Shown here piece after piece: positions 39,693 through 48,762 of a stretch of 64,000 nucleotides of DNA. Position numbers and translations under genes: made by a program. The notes beneath the pieces were generated by a model. That model saw nothing but the letters and a program-made list of their open reading frames with translations. It was not told the origin of the DNA and ran no database searches. Source of the DNA: Vibrio metoecus (lineage in GTDB: Bacteria; Pseudomonadota; Gammaproteobacteria; Enterobacterales; Vibrionaceae); contig NZ_CP035686.1 of the NCBI RefSeq assembly GCF_009665255.1, positions 496,001-560,000 on the forward strand, written 5' to 3'. Numbering within the stretch: the stretch's first letter is position 1; each line of letters opens with the position of its first letter.

Positions 39693-40481
39693 ATGCAACC
39701 AGCACTATGGGTCAGTAAGACCGGCTTAGATGCCCAACAAACCAACATTGCAACAATTTCAAACAACCTTGCCAACGCCTCAACCATTGGTTTTAAAAAG
39801 GGCCGTGCAGTTTTTGAAGATCTGTTTTACCAAAACATTAACCAGCCTGGTGCGCAATCCTCGCAAAACACGCGTTTGCCAAGTGGTCTCATGCTAGGCG
39901 CAGGTTCTAAGGTCGTAGCAACCCAAAAGGTGCACACCCATGGTAATGCGCAAACTACGTCCAACAGCTTGGATATGATGATTGAAGGTGATGGATTTTT
40001 CCAAATCCTGATGCCAGACGGTAACATTGCCTATAGCCGTAATGGCCAGTTCACCTTAGATGATGAAGGTGCGATTGTGACATCCGGTTCTGGCTATCGT
40101 TTGCAACCTGAAATTGTCATTCCGCCGGATGCCATTTCTATCACTATCGGCAATGATGGTGAAGTATCGGTACGCGTTCGCGGTCAGCAAAATAACCAAG
40201 TTTTAGGGCAAATCACCACGGTAGATTTTATTAACCCTGGTGGTTTAGAACCGATTGGGCAGAACCTCTATTTGCCAACTGGTGCCAGTGGTGATCCGCA
40301 AGAAGGGGTACCGGGTTTGGATGGTTTAGGGGATGTTCGTCAATCCATGCTAGAAACCTCGAACGTGAACGTGACGGAAGAGTTGGTGAACATGATAGAA
40401 GCGCAGCGCGTGTATGAGATGAACTCTAAAGTCATTTCTGCCGTCGATAAGATGATGAGCTTCGTTAACCAACAACTGTAA
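39693..40481 (+). CDS. flgG: Flagellar distal rod protein FlgG
   Basis: A 262-residue distal rod subunit (the usual length is about 260). The N-terminus has QPALWVSKTGLDAQQTNIAT and FKKGRAVFEDLFYQNINQPGAQ, the FlgG-specific segment; the C-terminus has MLETSNVNVTEELVNMIEAQR. flgH follows after 23 bp. Confidence 0.97.
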   Translation: MQPALWVSKTGLDAQQTNIATISNNLANASTIGFKKGRAVFEDLFYQNINQPGAQSSQNTRLPSGLMLGAGSKVVATQKVHTHGNAQTTSNSLDMMIEGDGFFQILMPDGNIAYSRNGQFTLDDEGAIVTSGSGYRLQPEIVIPPDAISITIGNDGEVSVRVRGQQNNQVLGQITTVDFINPGGLEPIGQNLYLPTGASGDPQEGVPGLDGLGDVRQSMLETSNVNVTEELVNMIEAQRVYEMNSKVISAVDKMMSFVNQQL

Positions 40482-40504
40482 TTGCTAACTAAGAGATGGC
40501 CGCT

Positions 40505-41281
40505 ATGAAACGTTTTCTTGCTTCTGGCTTACTGATTTTGCTCTCCGGTTGTAGCTTGGTGCAGCCACCGATTGAGTCTGCTAATACCATTCAAGGCACC
40601 ACCACCGTGGATGCAGTGGAAGGCGATAAATCAGAAGGAAACTCAGGATTAACCGATGCACTGCGTAACCGTACCGATCCGGTAGCGGGCGATCCTGCAT
40701 GGGCGCCTATTCATCCGAAAGCCAAGCCAGAACATTATGCTGCGGAAACCGGCTCACTGTTTAATTTGGCCAGCGGCAGTAGCATGTATGATGATTCTAA
40801 ACCCCGTGGTGTAGGTGACATCATTACCGTTACCTTGAATGAAAGCACTAAAGCAGCAAAAAGTGCAGATGCAGATCTGAAAAAGAAAAATGACTCTAAG
40901 ATGGATCCTCTTGCCGTTGGTGGCAAAGATTTGACCGTCGGTGATTACAATTTTTCTTACGCGTTGAAGAACGACAACAAATTTTCTGGCAGTGCCGCGG
41001 CTAACCAAAGTAACAGCATGTCGGGTTCGATTACCGTTGAGGTTATTGAGGTATTGGCCAACGGTAACTTAGTGATTCGCGGGGAAAAATGGCTGACGTT
41101 GAATACGGGGGATGAGTATATCCGCTTGAGTGGCACCATTCGTCCAGATGATATCGACTTTGACAATACCATTGCTTCTAACCGAATTTCTAACGCACGA
41201 ATTCAATATTCGGGGACGGGAACCAATCAAGATATGCAAGAACCTGGATTCTTGGCACGATTTTTTAATGTCTCATTATAA
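40505..41281 (+). CDS. flgH: Flagellar L-ring lipoprotein FlgH
   Basis: A 258-residue outer-membrane lipoprotein with lipobox LLSGC after KRFLASGLLIL. Start 40505 (AAGAGA upstream) is preferred over ATG 40496, which touches that RBS. FlgH motifs are YDDSKPRGVGDIITVTLNE, GSITVEVIEVLANGNLVIRGEKW and IRLSGTIRPDDIDFDNTIAS. It forms the L ring of the bushing with FlgI. A strong terminator follows, although flgI is on the same strand. Confidence 0.95.
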   Translation: MKRFLASGLLILLSGCSLVQPPIESANTIQGTTTVDAVEGDKSEGNSGLTDALRNRTDPVAGDPAWAPIHPKAKPEHYAAETGSLFNLASGSSMYDDSKPRGVGDIITVTLNESTKAAKSADADLKKKNDSKMDPLAVGGKDLTVGDYNFSYALKNDNKFSGSAAANQSNSMSGSITVEVIEVLANGNLVIRGEKWLTLNTGDEYIRLSGTIRPDDIDFDNTIASNRISNARIQYSGTGTNQDMQEPGFLARFFNVSL

Positions 41282-41319
41282 GTCGAGCCGCTGGGCTAAT
41301 TTTTTGACAGCATAGTGAA

Positions 41320-41350
41320 CGGTGAGGCCCTTTGGCCTCATCGTTTTTTT
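41320..41350 (+). terminator. Intrinsic terminator between flgH and flgI
   Basis: The 10-bp stem CGGTGAGGCC (41320-41329) / GGCCTCATCG (41334-41343), with one G-T pair and a 4-nt loop, is followed by seven T residues (41344-41350). It ends 20 bp before the flgI start. Confidence 0.85.
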
Positions 41351-41370
41351 AAAGAGTAAGGTAATCCACC

Positions 41371-42456
41371 ATGAGAAAATTCACGATATTATTGATGATG
41401 TTGCTGGTCTCCAGTGCTCAGGCGGCACGGATCAAGGACGTCGCGCAGGTTGCCGGAGTGCGCAGTAACCAATTGGTGGGATACGGATTGGTTACGGGTT
41501 TGCCGGGAACTGGCGAATCAACCCCTTTTACTGATCAAAGCTTTAACGCCATGCTGCAAAGCTTCGGCATTCAATTGCCACCCGGCACCAAGCCAAAAAC
41601 CAAAAACGTTGCCGCTGTAATTGTCACGGCTGATCTGCCTGCATTTTCTAAGCAAGGTCAAACCATCGACATCACCGTCTCTTCGATTGGTTCGGCTAAG
41701 AGTTTACGCGGTGGTACTTTGATGCAAACTTTCTTAAAAGGTTTGGATGGTCAAGTTTACGCCGTTGCGCAAGGTAACTTAGTGGTCAGTGGCTTTAGTG
41801 CGACTGGCGCAGATGGTTCAAAAATTGTCGGTAATAACCCAACCGTTGGCATGATTTCCAGTGGTGCGATTGTTGAGCGTGAAGTGCCAAACCCATTTGG
41901 TCGTGGTGATTACATCACCTTTAACCTATTTGAATCCGATTTTACTACTGCGCAGCGTTTAGCTGATGCTGTGAACCAGTTCTTAGGGCCTCAAATGGCT
42001 TCTCCGGTCGATGCAGCATCGATAAAAGTGCGTGCACCACGTGATTTGAGTCAGAGAGTGGCTTTTTTGTCAGCCATTGAAAACTTAGAGTTCAATACGG
42101 CGGAGAGTGCGGCAAAAATTATTGTTAACTCACGCACCGGTACTATTGTGGTTGGGCAAAATGTACGCCTCAAACCGGCTGCGGTCACTCATGGTGGTAT
42201 GACGGTAGCGATTAAAGAAAACCTCAATGTCAGCCAACCGAATGCGCTAGGTGGTGGTCAAACCGTGGTTACGCCTAATTCCAGCATCGAAGTGACAGAG
42301 AAACAGGGCAAAATGTTTAAGTTAGAACCGGGTGTTACGTTGGATGATCTGGTTCGTGCGGTAAACGAAGTGGGTGCCGCGCCTTCTGATTTGATGGCGA
42401 TTTTGCAAGCACTGAAGCAAGCGGGTGCCATCGAAGGTCAACTGATCATTATTTAA
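41371..42456 (+). CDS. flgI: Flagellar P-ring protein FlgI
   Basis: A 361-residue periplasmic protein with signal peptide (KFTILLMMLLVSSAQAA). FlgI signatures are RIKDVAQVAGVRSNQLVGYGLV, TPFTDQSFNAMLQSFGI, KTKNVAAVIVTADLPAFSKQG and DDLVRAVNEVGAAPSDLMAILQALKQAGA. It forms the P ring in the peptidoglycan layer, with FlgA as chaperone. It lies just behind a strong terminator; flgJ follows after 10 bp. Confidence 0.97.
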   Translation: MRKFTILLMMLLVSSAQAARIKDVAQVAGVRSNQLVGYGLVTGLPGTGESTPFTDQSFNAMLQSFGIQLPPGTKPKTKNVAAVIVTADLPAFSKQGQTIDITVSSIGSAKSLRGGTLMQTFLKGLDGQVYAVAQGNLVVSGFSATGADGSKIVGNNPTVGMISSGAIVEREVPNPFGRGDYITFNLFESDFTTAQRLADAVNQFLGPQMASPVDAASIKVRAPRDLSQRVAFLSAIENLEFNTAESAAKIIVNSRTGTIVVGQNVRLKPAAVTHGGMTVAIKENLNVSQPNALGGGQTVVTPNSSIEVTEKQGKMFKLEPGVTLDDLVRAVNEVGAAPSDLMAILQALKQAGAIEGQLIII

Positions 42457-42466
42457 GGAGTGAGCC

Positions 42467-43405
42467 ATGATTAATAATCCCAATGACATTGGCTTTATCC
42501 AAGATATTGCAGGTCTAGACAAGTTGCGCCAAAAGGCGATCAATGGCGATGAAGGTTCAGAACAATCGGCTCTGACGGCGGCAGCACGCCAGTTTGAGTC
42601 GATCTTTACCTCGATGATGCTTAAATCAATGCGTGATGCGAACAGCGATTTTAAATCAGACATGTTCGGAAGCCAGACGGAAGATACCTACCGACAAATG
42701 CTCGATGAGCAGATGGCGAGTGAGTTTAGTTCCTCAGGTTCGCTGGGTTTGGCTGATATGATTGTTGCCCAACTTTCAACCGGACAAACTCCGGCAGACA
42801 AAAAAGGCGATGATGGTTTCCAAGAAGCCATGCGCCGTGTAGAGCATGCCCGCAAAACCGCCAGTGAGCGCAGTAATGAAGATTTGGTGGCGGCAGTTTA
42901 TCCACTACGTAAAACACAAGCGGTACAATCAACCCAGTTTGATTCTCGCCAGGCATTTGTCACCAAGCTAAAACCGTATGCCGATAAAGCGGCTCGTGTG
43001 CTTGGGGTTGATTCATCATTGCTGATTGCTCAAGCCGCTTTGGAAACAGGGTGGGGGCAAAAGATGGTGAAAAATGCTCTTGGTAACAGCAACAACCTGT
43101 TTAACATTAAAGCCGATCGCAGCTGGCAGGGGGAAAAGGTTGCCACTCAAACACTGGAATATCACAATAATGTTCCTGTGATGGAGAAAGCGGCATTCCG
43201 CTCTTATGCGAACTTTGATGACAGTTTTAATGACTATGTCCGTTTCCTTGAGAGTAACCCACGTTATACCGATGCATTGGATCACGGTGGCAACAGCGAA
43301 CGTTTTATCTATGGTATCCATCGTGCAGGTTACGCTACCGATCCTCAATATGCGGATAAAGTCCTGCGCGTAAAAGCGCAAATTGACCAAATGAATCTGC
43401 TGTAA
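42467..43405 (+). CDS. flgJ: Rod-cap protein and peptidoglycan hydrolase FlgJ
   Basis: A 312-residue two-domain protein. The N-terminal rod-binding part (about 1-105) has AARQFESIFTSMMLKSMRDAN; the C-terminal glucosaminidase domain (about 160-312) has IAQAALETGWGQKMVKNALGNSNNLFNIKADRSW with the catalytic Glu. It caps the rod and opens the wall. Last gene of the flgF-J group, with a terminator after it. Confidence 0.95.
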   Translation: MINNPNDIGFIQDIAGLDKLRQKAINGDEGSEQSALTAAARQFESIFTSMMLKSMRDANSDFKSDMFGSQTEDTYRQMLDEQMASEFSSSGSLGLADMIVAQLSTGQTPADKKGDDGFQEAMRRVEHARKTASERSNEDLVAAVYPLRKTQAVQSTQFDSRQAFVTKLKPYADKAARVLGVDSSLLIAQAALETGWGQKMVKNALGNSNNLFNIKADRSWQGEKVATQTLEYHNNVPVMEKAAFRSYANFDDSFNDYVRFLESNPRYTDALDHGGNSERFIYGIHRAGYATDPQYADKVLRVKAQIDQMNLL

Positions 43406-43410
43406 TTCGT

Positions 43411-43441
43411 CCGCCGGAATTTTTCCGGCGGCACTCTTTTG
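43411..43441 (+). terminator. Terminator after flgJ
   Basis: The 9-bp stem CCGCCGGAA (43411-43419) / TTCCGGCGG (43423-43431) is followed by CACTCTTTTG; the T tail is modest. Confidence 0.75.
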
Positions 43442-43523
43442 CTTGTCCTCTATCTTTGGCTTTCTGTATTACCAATATCGTTAACTCTCTATTTTTATTA
43501 GATTAAAACTCTAAATTATAAAC

Positions 43524-43539
43524 TGGCATACATATTGCA
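43524..43539 (+). promoter_or_regulatory. Sigma54 promoter of flgKL
   Basis: TGGCATACATATTGCA, one change from TGGCAC-N5-TTGCA, lies 56 bp upstream of the flgK ATG. Confidence 0.8.
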
Positions 43540-43594
43540 ATTACCGAAAGGATTCAGTGATTTTTACTGATTAATATCGGTTTTCGGGGGCAGT

Positions 43595-45469
43595 ATGGCG
43601 TCTGATCTTCTGAATGTGGGTACGCAAAGCGTACTGACGGCTCAGAGACAACTCAATACCACAGGTCATAACATTTCTAATGTTAATACAGAGGGTTACA
43701 GCCGTCAGTCTGTGATCCAAGGGACCAATATGCCCCGCCAATATGGCGGTGAAACCTACGGTATGGGTGTGCATGTGGAAAATGTTCGCCGCTCGTGGGA
43801 TCAGTTTGCCGTGAAAGAGCTGAACATTGCCTCTACCGATTACTCTTTCAAACGGGATACCGAAGAAAACTTGGATATGTTGTCTAAGTTACTCTCTTCC
43901 GTGGCTTCGAAAAAAATCCCTGAGAACCTCAATGAGTGGTTTGATTCGGTAAAAAGTTTAGCCGATTCGCCTAATGATTTGGGTGCCAGAAAAGTGGTGC
44001 TCGAAAAGGCGAAACTCATTTCGCAAAACCTCAATGATTTTCATGAAACCGTTCGCCTGCAAAAAGATATTGCCAACAAAGGTTTAGATCTTGGTGTGGA
44101 GCGGATTAACCAACTTGCGATTGAAATCCGTGATCTGCAGCGTTTAATGATGCGTGTTCCTGGTCCACATAACGATCTGATGGATAAGCATGAAAAGCTG
44201 GTGGCAGAACTGTCGCAATACACAAAAGTCACCGTAACCCAACGGAAAAACGGTGAAGGCTTTAACATCCATATCGGTAATGGACACACCTTAGTTTCTG
44301 GGAGTGAGGCGAGCCAACTCAAAGTGATCGATGGCTTTCCTGATACCCAGCAACATCGCTTAGCCATGATTGAAGGGAAAGCGCTCAAAGCCATCTCTGC
44401 GCGTGATATTGGCGGCAAAATGGAAGCGATTTTAGATATGCGTGATGAACACATCCCGTATTTGATGGATGAAGTCGGTCGCCTTGCTATCTCGTTCTCT
44501 CATGAAGTGAACACGCTACAGTCACAAGGCTTAGATTTACGCGGCAATGTGGGCAGCGCGTTGTTTACCGATGTCAATTTGGACGTCATTGCCCGCTCAC
44601 GTGTTGTGACCAACAGTAATTCTAAAGCCGATATGGCCGTTTTTATTGATGATGTCAGCCAACTGAAAGGCGGCGAATACTCCATGCAGTACAACGGTAG
44701 TGAATTTGTCGTAACCTTACCTTCCGGCCAACAAACCGTGTTGCCCGTAGTCAAAGGTAATGTGTATGTCGATGGTCTGCGGGTTGAAGTGCGTAATCCT
44801 CCGCAAGTTGGGGAGCGCATTTTAGTGCGCCCAACGCGTAACGGTGCTGCGGCAATTCGCCTTGCAACCGACGATGCGACAAAAATTGCCGCTCAGAGTT
44901 TTGAGGCTTCGACCACCTTTGCCCAAGGCAAAGCAAAATTCAAAATCTTGCAGGCAGGAGCCGTGCGTGAGTTTGAAGTACATGTTTCGCCTACGGGTGA
45001 TCAATTTGCCGTGACGGACACCAAAGGCAACATTTTACTGCAGCCTCAACCTTATCCCCCTTCAGGCCCTGTCACGGTACAGGGCACGACTTTCGAGTTA
45101 ACGGAAGGGGCTTTGCCAAACGACAAATTCACGGCAAACCTTGTTCCATCGGAAGGGGATAACGGCAACCTGCGCAAAATGATCAATATTCAAACCGATA
45201 AAAAAGTGAACGACAAAGAGTCGACCATTATCGATCTGTACCACAACCTCAATACGGATGTGGGTTTAAAAATGGCGACCATGACCCGTTTAACCGATGT
45301 TGCGCGTTTGGAAAAAGAGGCGGCGCAGTCGCGCATTGCTTCCATTTCTGGCGTTAACCTCGATGAAGAAGCTGCCAACATGATGAAGTTTCAACAAGCC
45401 TATATGGCGTCATCACGCATTATTCAGGCTTCGAATGACACGTTTAATACCATTTTGGCGTTGCGATAG
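43595..45469 (+). CDS. flgK: Hook-filament junction protein FlgK (HAP1)
   Basis: A 624-residue protein. The N-terminal QSVLTAQRQLNTTGHNISNVNTEGYSRQ is the hook-associated signature; the C-terminal EEAANMMKFQQAYMASSRIIQASNDTFNTIL is the matching coiled-coil end. It joins hook to filament and is chaperoned by FlgN. flgL follows after 12 bp; both should be one sigma54-driven transcript. Confidence 0.96.
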   Translation: MASDLLNVGTQSVLTAQRQLNTTGHNISNVNTEGYSRQSVIQGTNMPRQYGGETYGMGVHVENVRRSWDQFAVKELNIASTDYSFKRDTEENLDMLSKLLSSVASKKIPENLNEWFDSVKSLADSPNDLGARKVVLEKAKLISQNLNDFHETVRLQKDIANKGLDLGVERINQLAIEIRDLQRLMMRVPGPHNDLMDKHEKLVAELSQYTKVTVTQRKNGEGFNIHIGNGHTLVSGSEASQLKVIDGFPDTQQHRLAMIEGKALKAISARDIGGKMEAILDMRDEHIPYLMDEVGRLAISFSHEVNTLQSQGLDLRGNVGSALFTDVNLDVIARSRVVTNSNSKADMAVFIDDVSQLKGGEYSMQYNGSEFVVTLPSGQQTVLPVVKGNVYVDGLRVEVRNPPQVGERILVRPTRNGAAAIRLATDDATKIAAQSFEASTTFAQGKAKFKILQAGAVREFEVHVSPTGDQFAVTDTKGNILLQPQPYPPSGPVTVQGTTFELTEGALPNDKFTANLVPSEGDNGNLRKMINIQTDKKVNDKESTIIDLYHNLNTDVGLKMATMTRLTDVARLEKEAAQSRIASISGVNLDEEAANMMKFQQAYMASSRIIQASNDTFNTILALR

Positions 45470-45481
45470 GGAGATGGGTAA

Positions 45482-46675
45482 ATGTTAAACCGAATCTCTA
45501 GCTTCCATAACTATCAAGCGGTTCAGAACGACATCCGTCGTCAGGAATCGAAAGTTTTTAATAACCAGGCGCAATTAGCGTCCGGGAAAAAACTGCTCTC
45601 AGCGAGTGATAATCCACTGGCCACGCACTACATCCAAAATGTAGGGCAACAAGAAGAGCAGTTACGCCAGTATCTCGATGCCATTGTGTTGGTGCGTAAC
45701 CGTTTAGAGCACCAAGAAGTGATTATCTCGAACACTGAAGAGTTTTCAGACTCCGCGAAGCGAACGGTGATGGAGATGATCAACGGTTCGTTATCACCAG
45801 AAGATCGGGTGGCGCGTGCTCGCGTATTGCAGGAAATGGCGAGCAACTTCCTCAACCTTGCTAACGTGCAGGATGAGTCAGGCAACTATATTTTTGCCGG
45901 TACAAAGCCCAAAAATCAGCCATTTTTCCGCGATAACCAAGGAAACGTGAGTTACGCCGGTGATGACTATCAGCGCAAAATGAAGATCTCCAACAGCTTG
46001 GAAATACCATTTAATAATCCAGGCAGCAAAGTGTTTATGGAGATCCCCAATCCTTTTGGCAGTTATGAACCCAATTATGCATTGCAAGAGGGCTCTGAGT
46101 TGCTCTTGGAGCGCGCCGTCAATCTCAATCCTGATGATACAGCCGCCTATCGCGTGACCTTTGTGGATATGCCAGATGGCAATAATGGTTACCAATTAGA
46201 ACGTAATGGTAGCGTGGTGCAAGCGGGTGAGTTTGACCCGAAAACTGGAATTCAATTTAACGAACTGAATATTCAGGTGAAAGGGCAGATCACCAAAGGT
46301 GATGCAATTGATCTGACACCTCGTGATACCTACAGCGTATTTGATACGTTCCGCGATGCGATTCGTTATGCGGAAGGTTCGGTTTCCGATGCATCCAATA
46401 CCGCGAAGCTGCATCAAATTGTCGAAGAGTTTCATACGGCTTTTATTCATCTCAATAAAACGAGAACCGATATCGGCGCACGTTTGAATACCCTCGATAT
46501 TCAGGAAGAGCAGCACGAAGATTTTAAAATCAGCCTCGCGAAATCCAAAAGCACTTTTGAAGATTTGGATTACGCCGATGCCGTGATTGAATTCAATGAG
46601 AACTCTCGTGCTCTTGAAGCATCACAAAAAGCATTTGGAAAAACTAAAGATCTCACGCTGTTTAACTACATCTAA
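45482..46675 (+). CDS. flgL: Hook-filament junction protein FlgL (HAP3)
   Basis: A 397-residue protein of the flagellin/HAP3 family: NRISSFHNYQAVQNDIRRQESKVFNNQAQLASGKKLLSASDNP at the N-terminus, and NENSRALEASQKAFGKTKDLTLFNYI at the C-terminus. It forms the second junction layer. It is longer than E. coli FlgL (about 317), as in other Vibrio. Downstream sequence carries competing hairpins rather than a clear terminator. Confidence 0.94.
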   Translation: MLNRISSFHNYQAVQNDIRRQESKVFNNQAQLASGKKLLSASDNPLATHYIQNVGQQEEQLRQYLDAIVLVRNRLEHQEVIISNTEEFSDSAKRTVMEMINGSLSPEDRVARARVLQEMASNFLNLANVQDESGNYIFAGTKPKNQPFFRDNQGNVSYAGDDYQRKMKISNSLEIPFNNPGSKVFMEIPNPFGSYEPNYALQEGSELLLERAVNLNPDDTAAYRVTFVDMPDGNNGYQLERNGSVVQAGEFDPKTGIQFNELNIQVKGQITKGDAIDLTPRDTYSVFDTFRDAIRYAEGSVSDASNTAKLHQIVEEFHTAFIHLNKTRTDIGARLNTLDIQEEQHEDFKISLAKSKSTFEDLDYADAVIEFNENSRALEASQKAFGKTKDLTLFNYI

Positions 46676-46801
46676 CCTTCAATGCCTTATGTGCTTACGC
46701 CATATGTGCGAAGTGAGTTGAGTTAAAAAGTGGCGCGAAAGTTGCTTTTACAACATTAAGCCTCGGTGAAAAGTTGTACAGGTGGCCAAAGCGGCAAGTC
46801 A

Positions 46802-46839
46802 GCGGCAAAAAAGGTTGCCGCCAGACTGAATCGGCAACC
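46802..46839 (+). other. Two mutually exclusive hairpins downstream of flgL
   Basis: GCGGCA (46802-46807) can pair with TGCCGC (46816-46821), while GGTTGCCG (46813-46820) can pair with CGGCAACC (46832-46839). The two share bases, so only one forms at a time. No T run follows. Confidence 0.55.
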
Positions 46840-46923
46840 CTGAGTCGCTGATTAAATAAATAAAGTAGTGTAACTCATTGAAAATAAGCGATGTATATCA
46901 GTGAAAGCCAAAATAAAGAAAGT

Positions 46924-46939
46924 TGGCACACAAATTGAA
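46924..46939 (+). promoter_or_regulatory. Sigma54-like promoter of flaA
   Basis: TGGCACACAAATTGAA has a perfect -24 but GA instead of GC at -12. FlrC/sigma54 dependence of flaA is known in V. cholerae, which supports it despite the deviation. Confidence 0.6.
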
Positions 46940-47043
46940 TAAAATACATCAGAGTTGTTGTAACCGGTTTTTAAATCCGCCTTAGGGCCGATTTGGCAAG
47001 TTATTCACGGTCAGTGCTTCCAAAAGAGACCAAAGCTGACCGC

Positions 47044-47063
47044 TTCGCAAATGAGCTTGCGAA
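47044..47063 (+). other. Hairpin in the flaA leader just before the RBS
   Basis: The perfect 7-bp stem TTCGCAA (47044-47050) / TTGCGAA (47057-47063) has a 6-nt loop and ends seven bases before the GGAGAG RBS. Confidence 0.6.
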
Positions 47064-47082
47064 CTCGATAGGAGAGCAAACT

Positions 47083-48222
47083 ATGACCATTAACGTAAAT
47101 ACCAACGTGTCGGCGATGACCGCACAACGTTACCTGACTAAGGCGACGGGAGATTTAAACACCTCCATGGAACGTCTTTCATCAGGTAACCGCATTAACA
47201 GTGCAAAAGATGACGCGGCAGGCCTGCAGATTTCAAACCGCTTAACGGCGCAATCTCGTGGTCTGGATGTGGCAATGCGTAACGCCAACGATGGTATTTC
47301 GATTGCTCAAACCGCTGAAGGCGCGATGAACGAATCGACCAGCATTTTGCAGCGTATGCGTGACCTCGCCCTACAATCGGCGAACGGCACCAACTCAGAT
47401 TCAGAGCGTCAGGCTTTGGACGAAGAGTCGAAAGCACTGCAAGATGAACTGAACCGTATCGCAGAAACCACGTCGTTTGGTGGTCGTAAGCTACTCAATG
47501 GTTCGTTTGGTGAAGCTTCATTCCAAATCGGTTCTAGCTCAGGTGAAGCGATCATCATGGGATTGACCAGCGTGCGTGCGGACGATTTCCGTATGGGTGG
47601 CCAATCTTTTGTCTCCGAACAAGCCAAAACCAAAGAGTGGGGGGTACCACCTACCGCTCGTGACCTGAAGTTTGAATTCACCAAGAAAGATGGTGAGGCG
47701 GTTGTGCTCGATATCTCAGCCAAAAGTGGCGACGACATCGAAGAGTTGGCGACTTACATCAACGGTCAAACCGATCTGTTCAAAGCATCGGTGGATCAAG
47801 ATGGCAAACTGCAGATTTTTGTTTCTGAACCGAATGTTCAAGGCAACTTCAATATTTCCGGTGGCCTAGCAACTGAACTTGGCCTCAATGGTGGCCCAGG
47901 TGTGAAAACCACAGTACAAGACATTGATATCACGAGTGTCGGTGGTTCACAAAACGCCGTGGGTATCATCGATGCCGCATTGAAATACGTGGATTCGCAA
48001 CGAGCAGACCTCGGTGCGAAACAGAACCGACTCAGCCACAGCATCAGTAACCTGTCGAACATTCAGGAGAACGTGGAAGCGTCGAAAAGTCGGATTAAAG
48101 ATACGGATTTTGCGAAGGAAACGACGCAGCTTACCAAATCTCAGATTCTGCAACAGGCAGGAACTTCAATTCTTGCCCAAGCAAAACAGTTGCCAAACTC
48201 TGCAATCTCGTTATTGCAGTAG
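47083..48222 (+). CDS. flaA: Flagellin FlaA
   Basis: A 379-residue flagellin, starting at 47083 with AGGAGAG ten bases upstream. The N-terminal D0/D1 region starts MTINVNTNVSAMTAQRYL, with RLSSGNRINSAKDDAAGLQISNRL; the C-terminus ends AKQLPNSAISLLQ. A reduced D2/D3 middle is typical of Vibrio. FlaA is the flagellin essential for filament formation in V. cholerae and the one under sigma54 control. Distinguished from the next gene by position, length (379) and the sigma54-like promoter. Confidence 0.93.
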   Translation: MTINVNTNVSAMTAQRYLTKATGDLNTSMERLSSGNRINSAKDDAAGLQISNRLTAQSRGLDVAMRNANDGISIAQTAEGAMNESTSILQRMRDLALQSANGTNSDSERQALDEESKALQDELNRIAETTSFGGRKLLNGSFGEASFQIGSSSGEAIIMGLTSVRADDFRMGGQSFVSEQAKTKEWGVPPTARDLKFEFTKKDGEAVVLDISAKSGDDIEELATYINGQTDLFKASVDQDGKLQIFVSEPNVQGNFNISGGLATELGLNGGPGVKTTVQDIDITSVGGSQNAVGIIDAALKYVDSQRADLGAKQNRLSHSISNLSNIQENVEASKSRIKDTDFAKETTQLTKSQILQQAGTSILAQAKQLPNSAISLLQ

Positions 48223-48418
48223 TTCCCAGTACCTTCATTAATGAGCTCAGACGTGGGTATGTAATGAAGGGACTTTGGCAAAGTGTGATTGTGGGATGTT
48301 AGCTGAGCTCTCTCACTCAAACTGCTCAACTAGCTAAACAGAATCATACGCCCTTAATGGTTAGCCGAAATGTGTTCATTTCTCTTGATCTCCACATTGG
48401 CGATGGCTACCACCAAAT

Positions 48419-48457
48419 AGCCCCAGTTCTCTCAAAGGAAAGGGGGCTTTTCTTTTT
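48419..48457 (+). terminator. Candidate terminator in the flaA-flaC gap
   Basis: AGCCCC (48419-48424) / GGGGCT (48443-48448) has an 18-nt loop and is followed by TTTTCTTTTTC. Confidence 0.6.
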
Positions 48458-48660
48458 CTACCATTTGTTCCCCGTCAATTACTATTTCAACCCTTCACTG
48501 CTCATGAATACTCACTATAAAGCGAGTTTACGGCAGTTTTTACCCACCGGCCATCAGTCTGAAAACTTAAGTTAATCTTTCAGATATTTATGCAATTTGC
48601 GTGATATCTCTCAAGATGCATAGATTTCGTCAGGTTTAGAGCGAAAAACCATCTTTTTGC

Positions 48661-48687
48661 TAAAGGATTTATCCACTGAGTCGCTAA
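48661..48687 (+). promoter_or_regulatory. Sigma28 (FliA) promoter of flaC
   Basis: TAAAGGAT (48661-48668), an 11-nt spacer and GTCGCTAA (48680-48687), with the exact FliA geometry. It lies 95 bp before the flaC ATG. Late, FliA-dependent expression of flaC is consistent with the V. cholerae hierarchy. Confidence 0.7.
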
Positions 48688-48714
48688 TAGAAGTAACTTT
48701 GAGAGAACTGCTTG

Positions 48715-48762
48715 GTTTTCCGAGACGTCGGAGACCGTTTGTGAGTTCCGCTACGTCGGAAA
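48715..48762 (+). other. Structured flaC leader with overlapping inverted repeats
   Basis: TTTTCCGA (48715-48722) can pair with TCGGAAAA (48755-48762) or, as TCCGA, with the nearer TCGGA (48727-48731). GGA motifs lie at 48729, 48757 and in the RBS (about 48769). Confidence 0.5.

Larger units (their letters stand above)
46676..47082. other. Intergenic region between flgL and flaA
   Basis: It holds structured sequence after flgL (46802-46839), the flaA sigma54-like promoter (46924-46939), and the flaA leader of about 130 nt where FlrC enhancer sites are known to lie in V. cholerae. A short frame of 14 codons at about 46682 has no RBS and is not called. Confidence 0.6.

Noticed and set aside
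46682..46726. 14-codon frame after flgL
   Set aside because: No RBS and too short to support; more likely part of the structured 3' region.
48357..48575. 72-residue frame in the flaA-flaC gap
   Set aside because: It contains a hairpin terminator, has no convincing RBS and no recognisable protein features.
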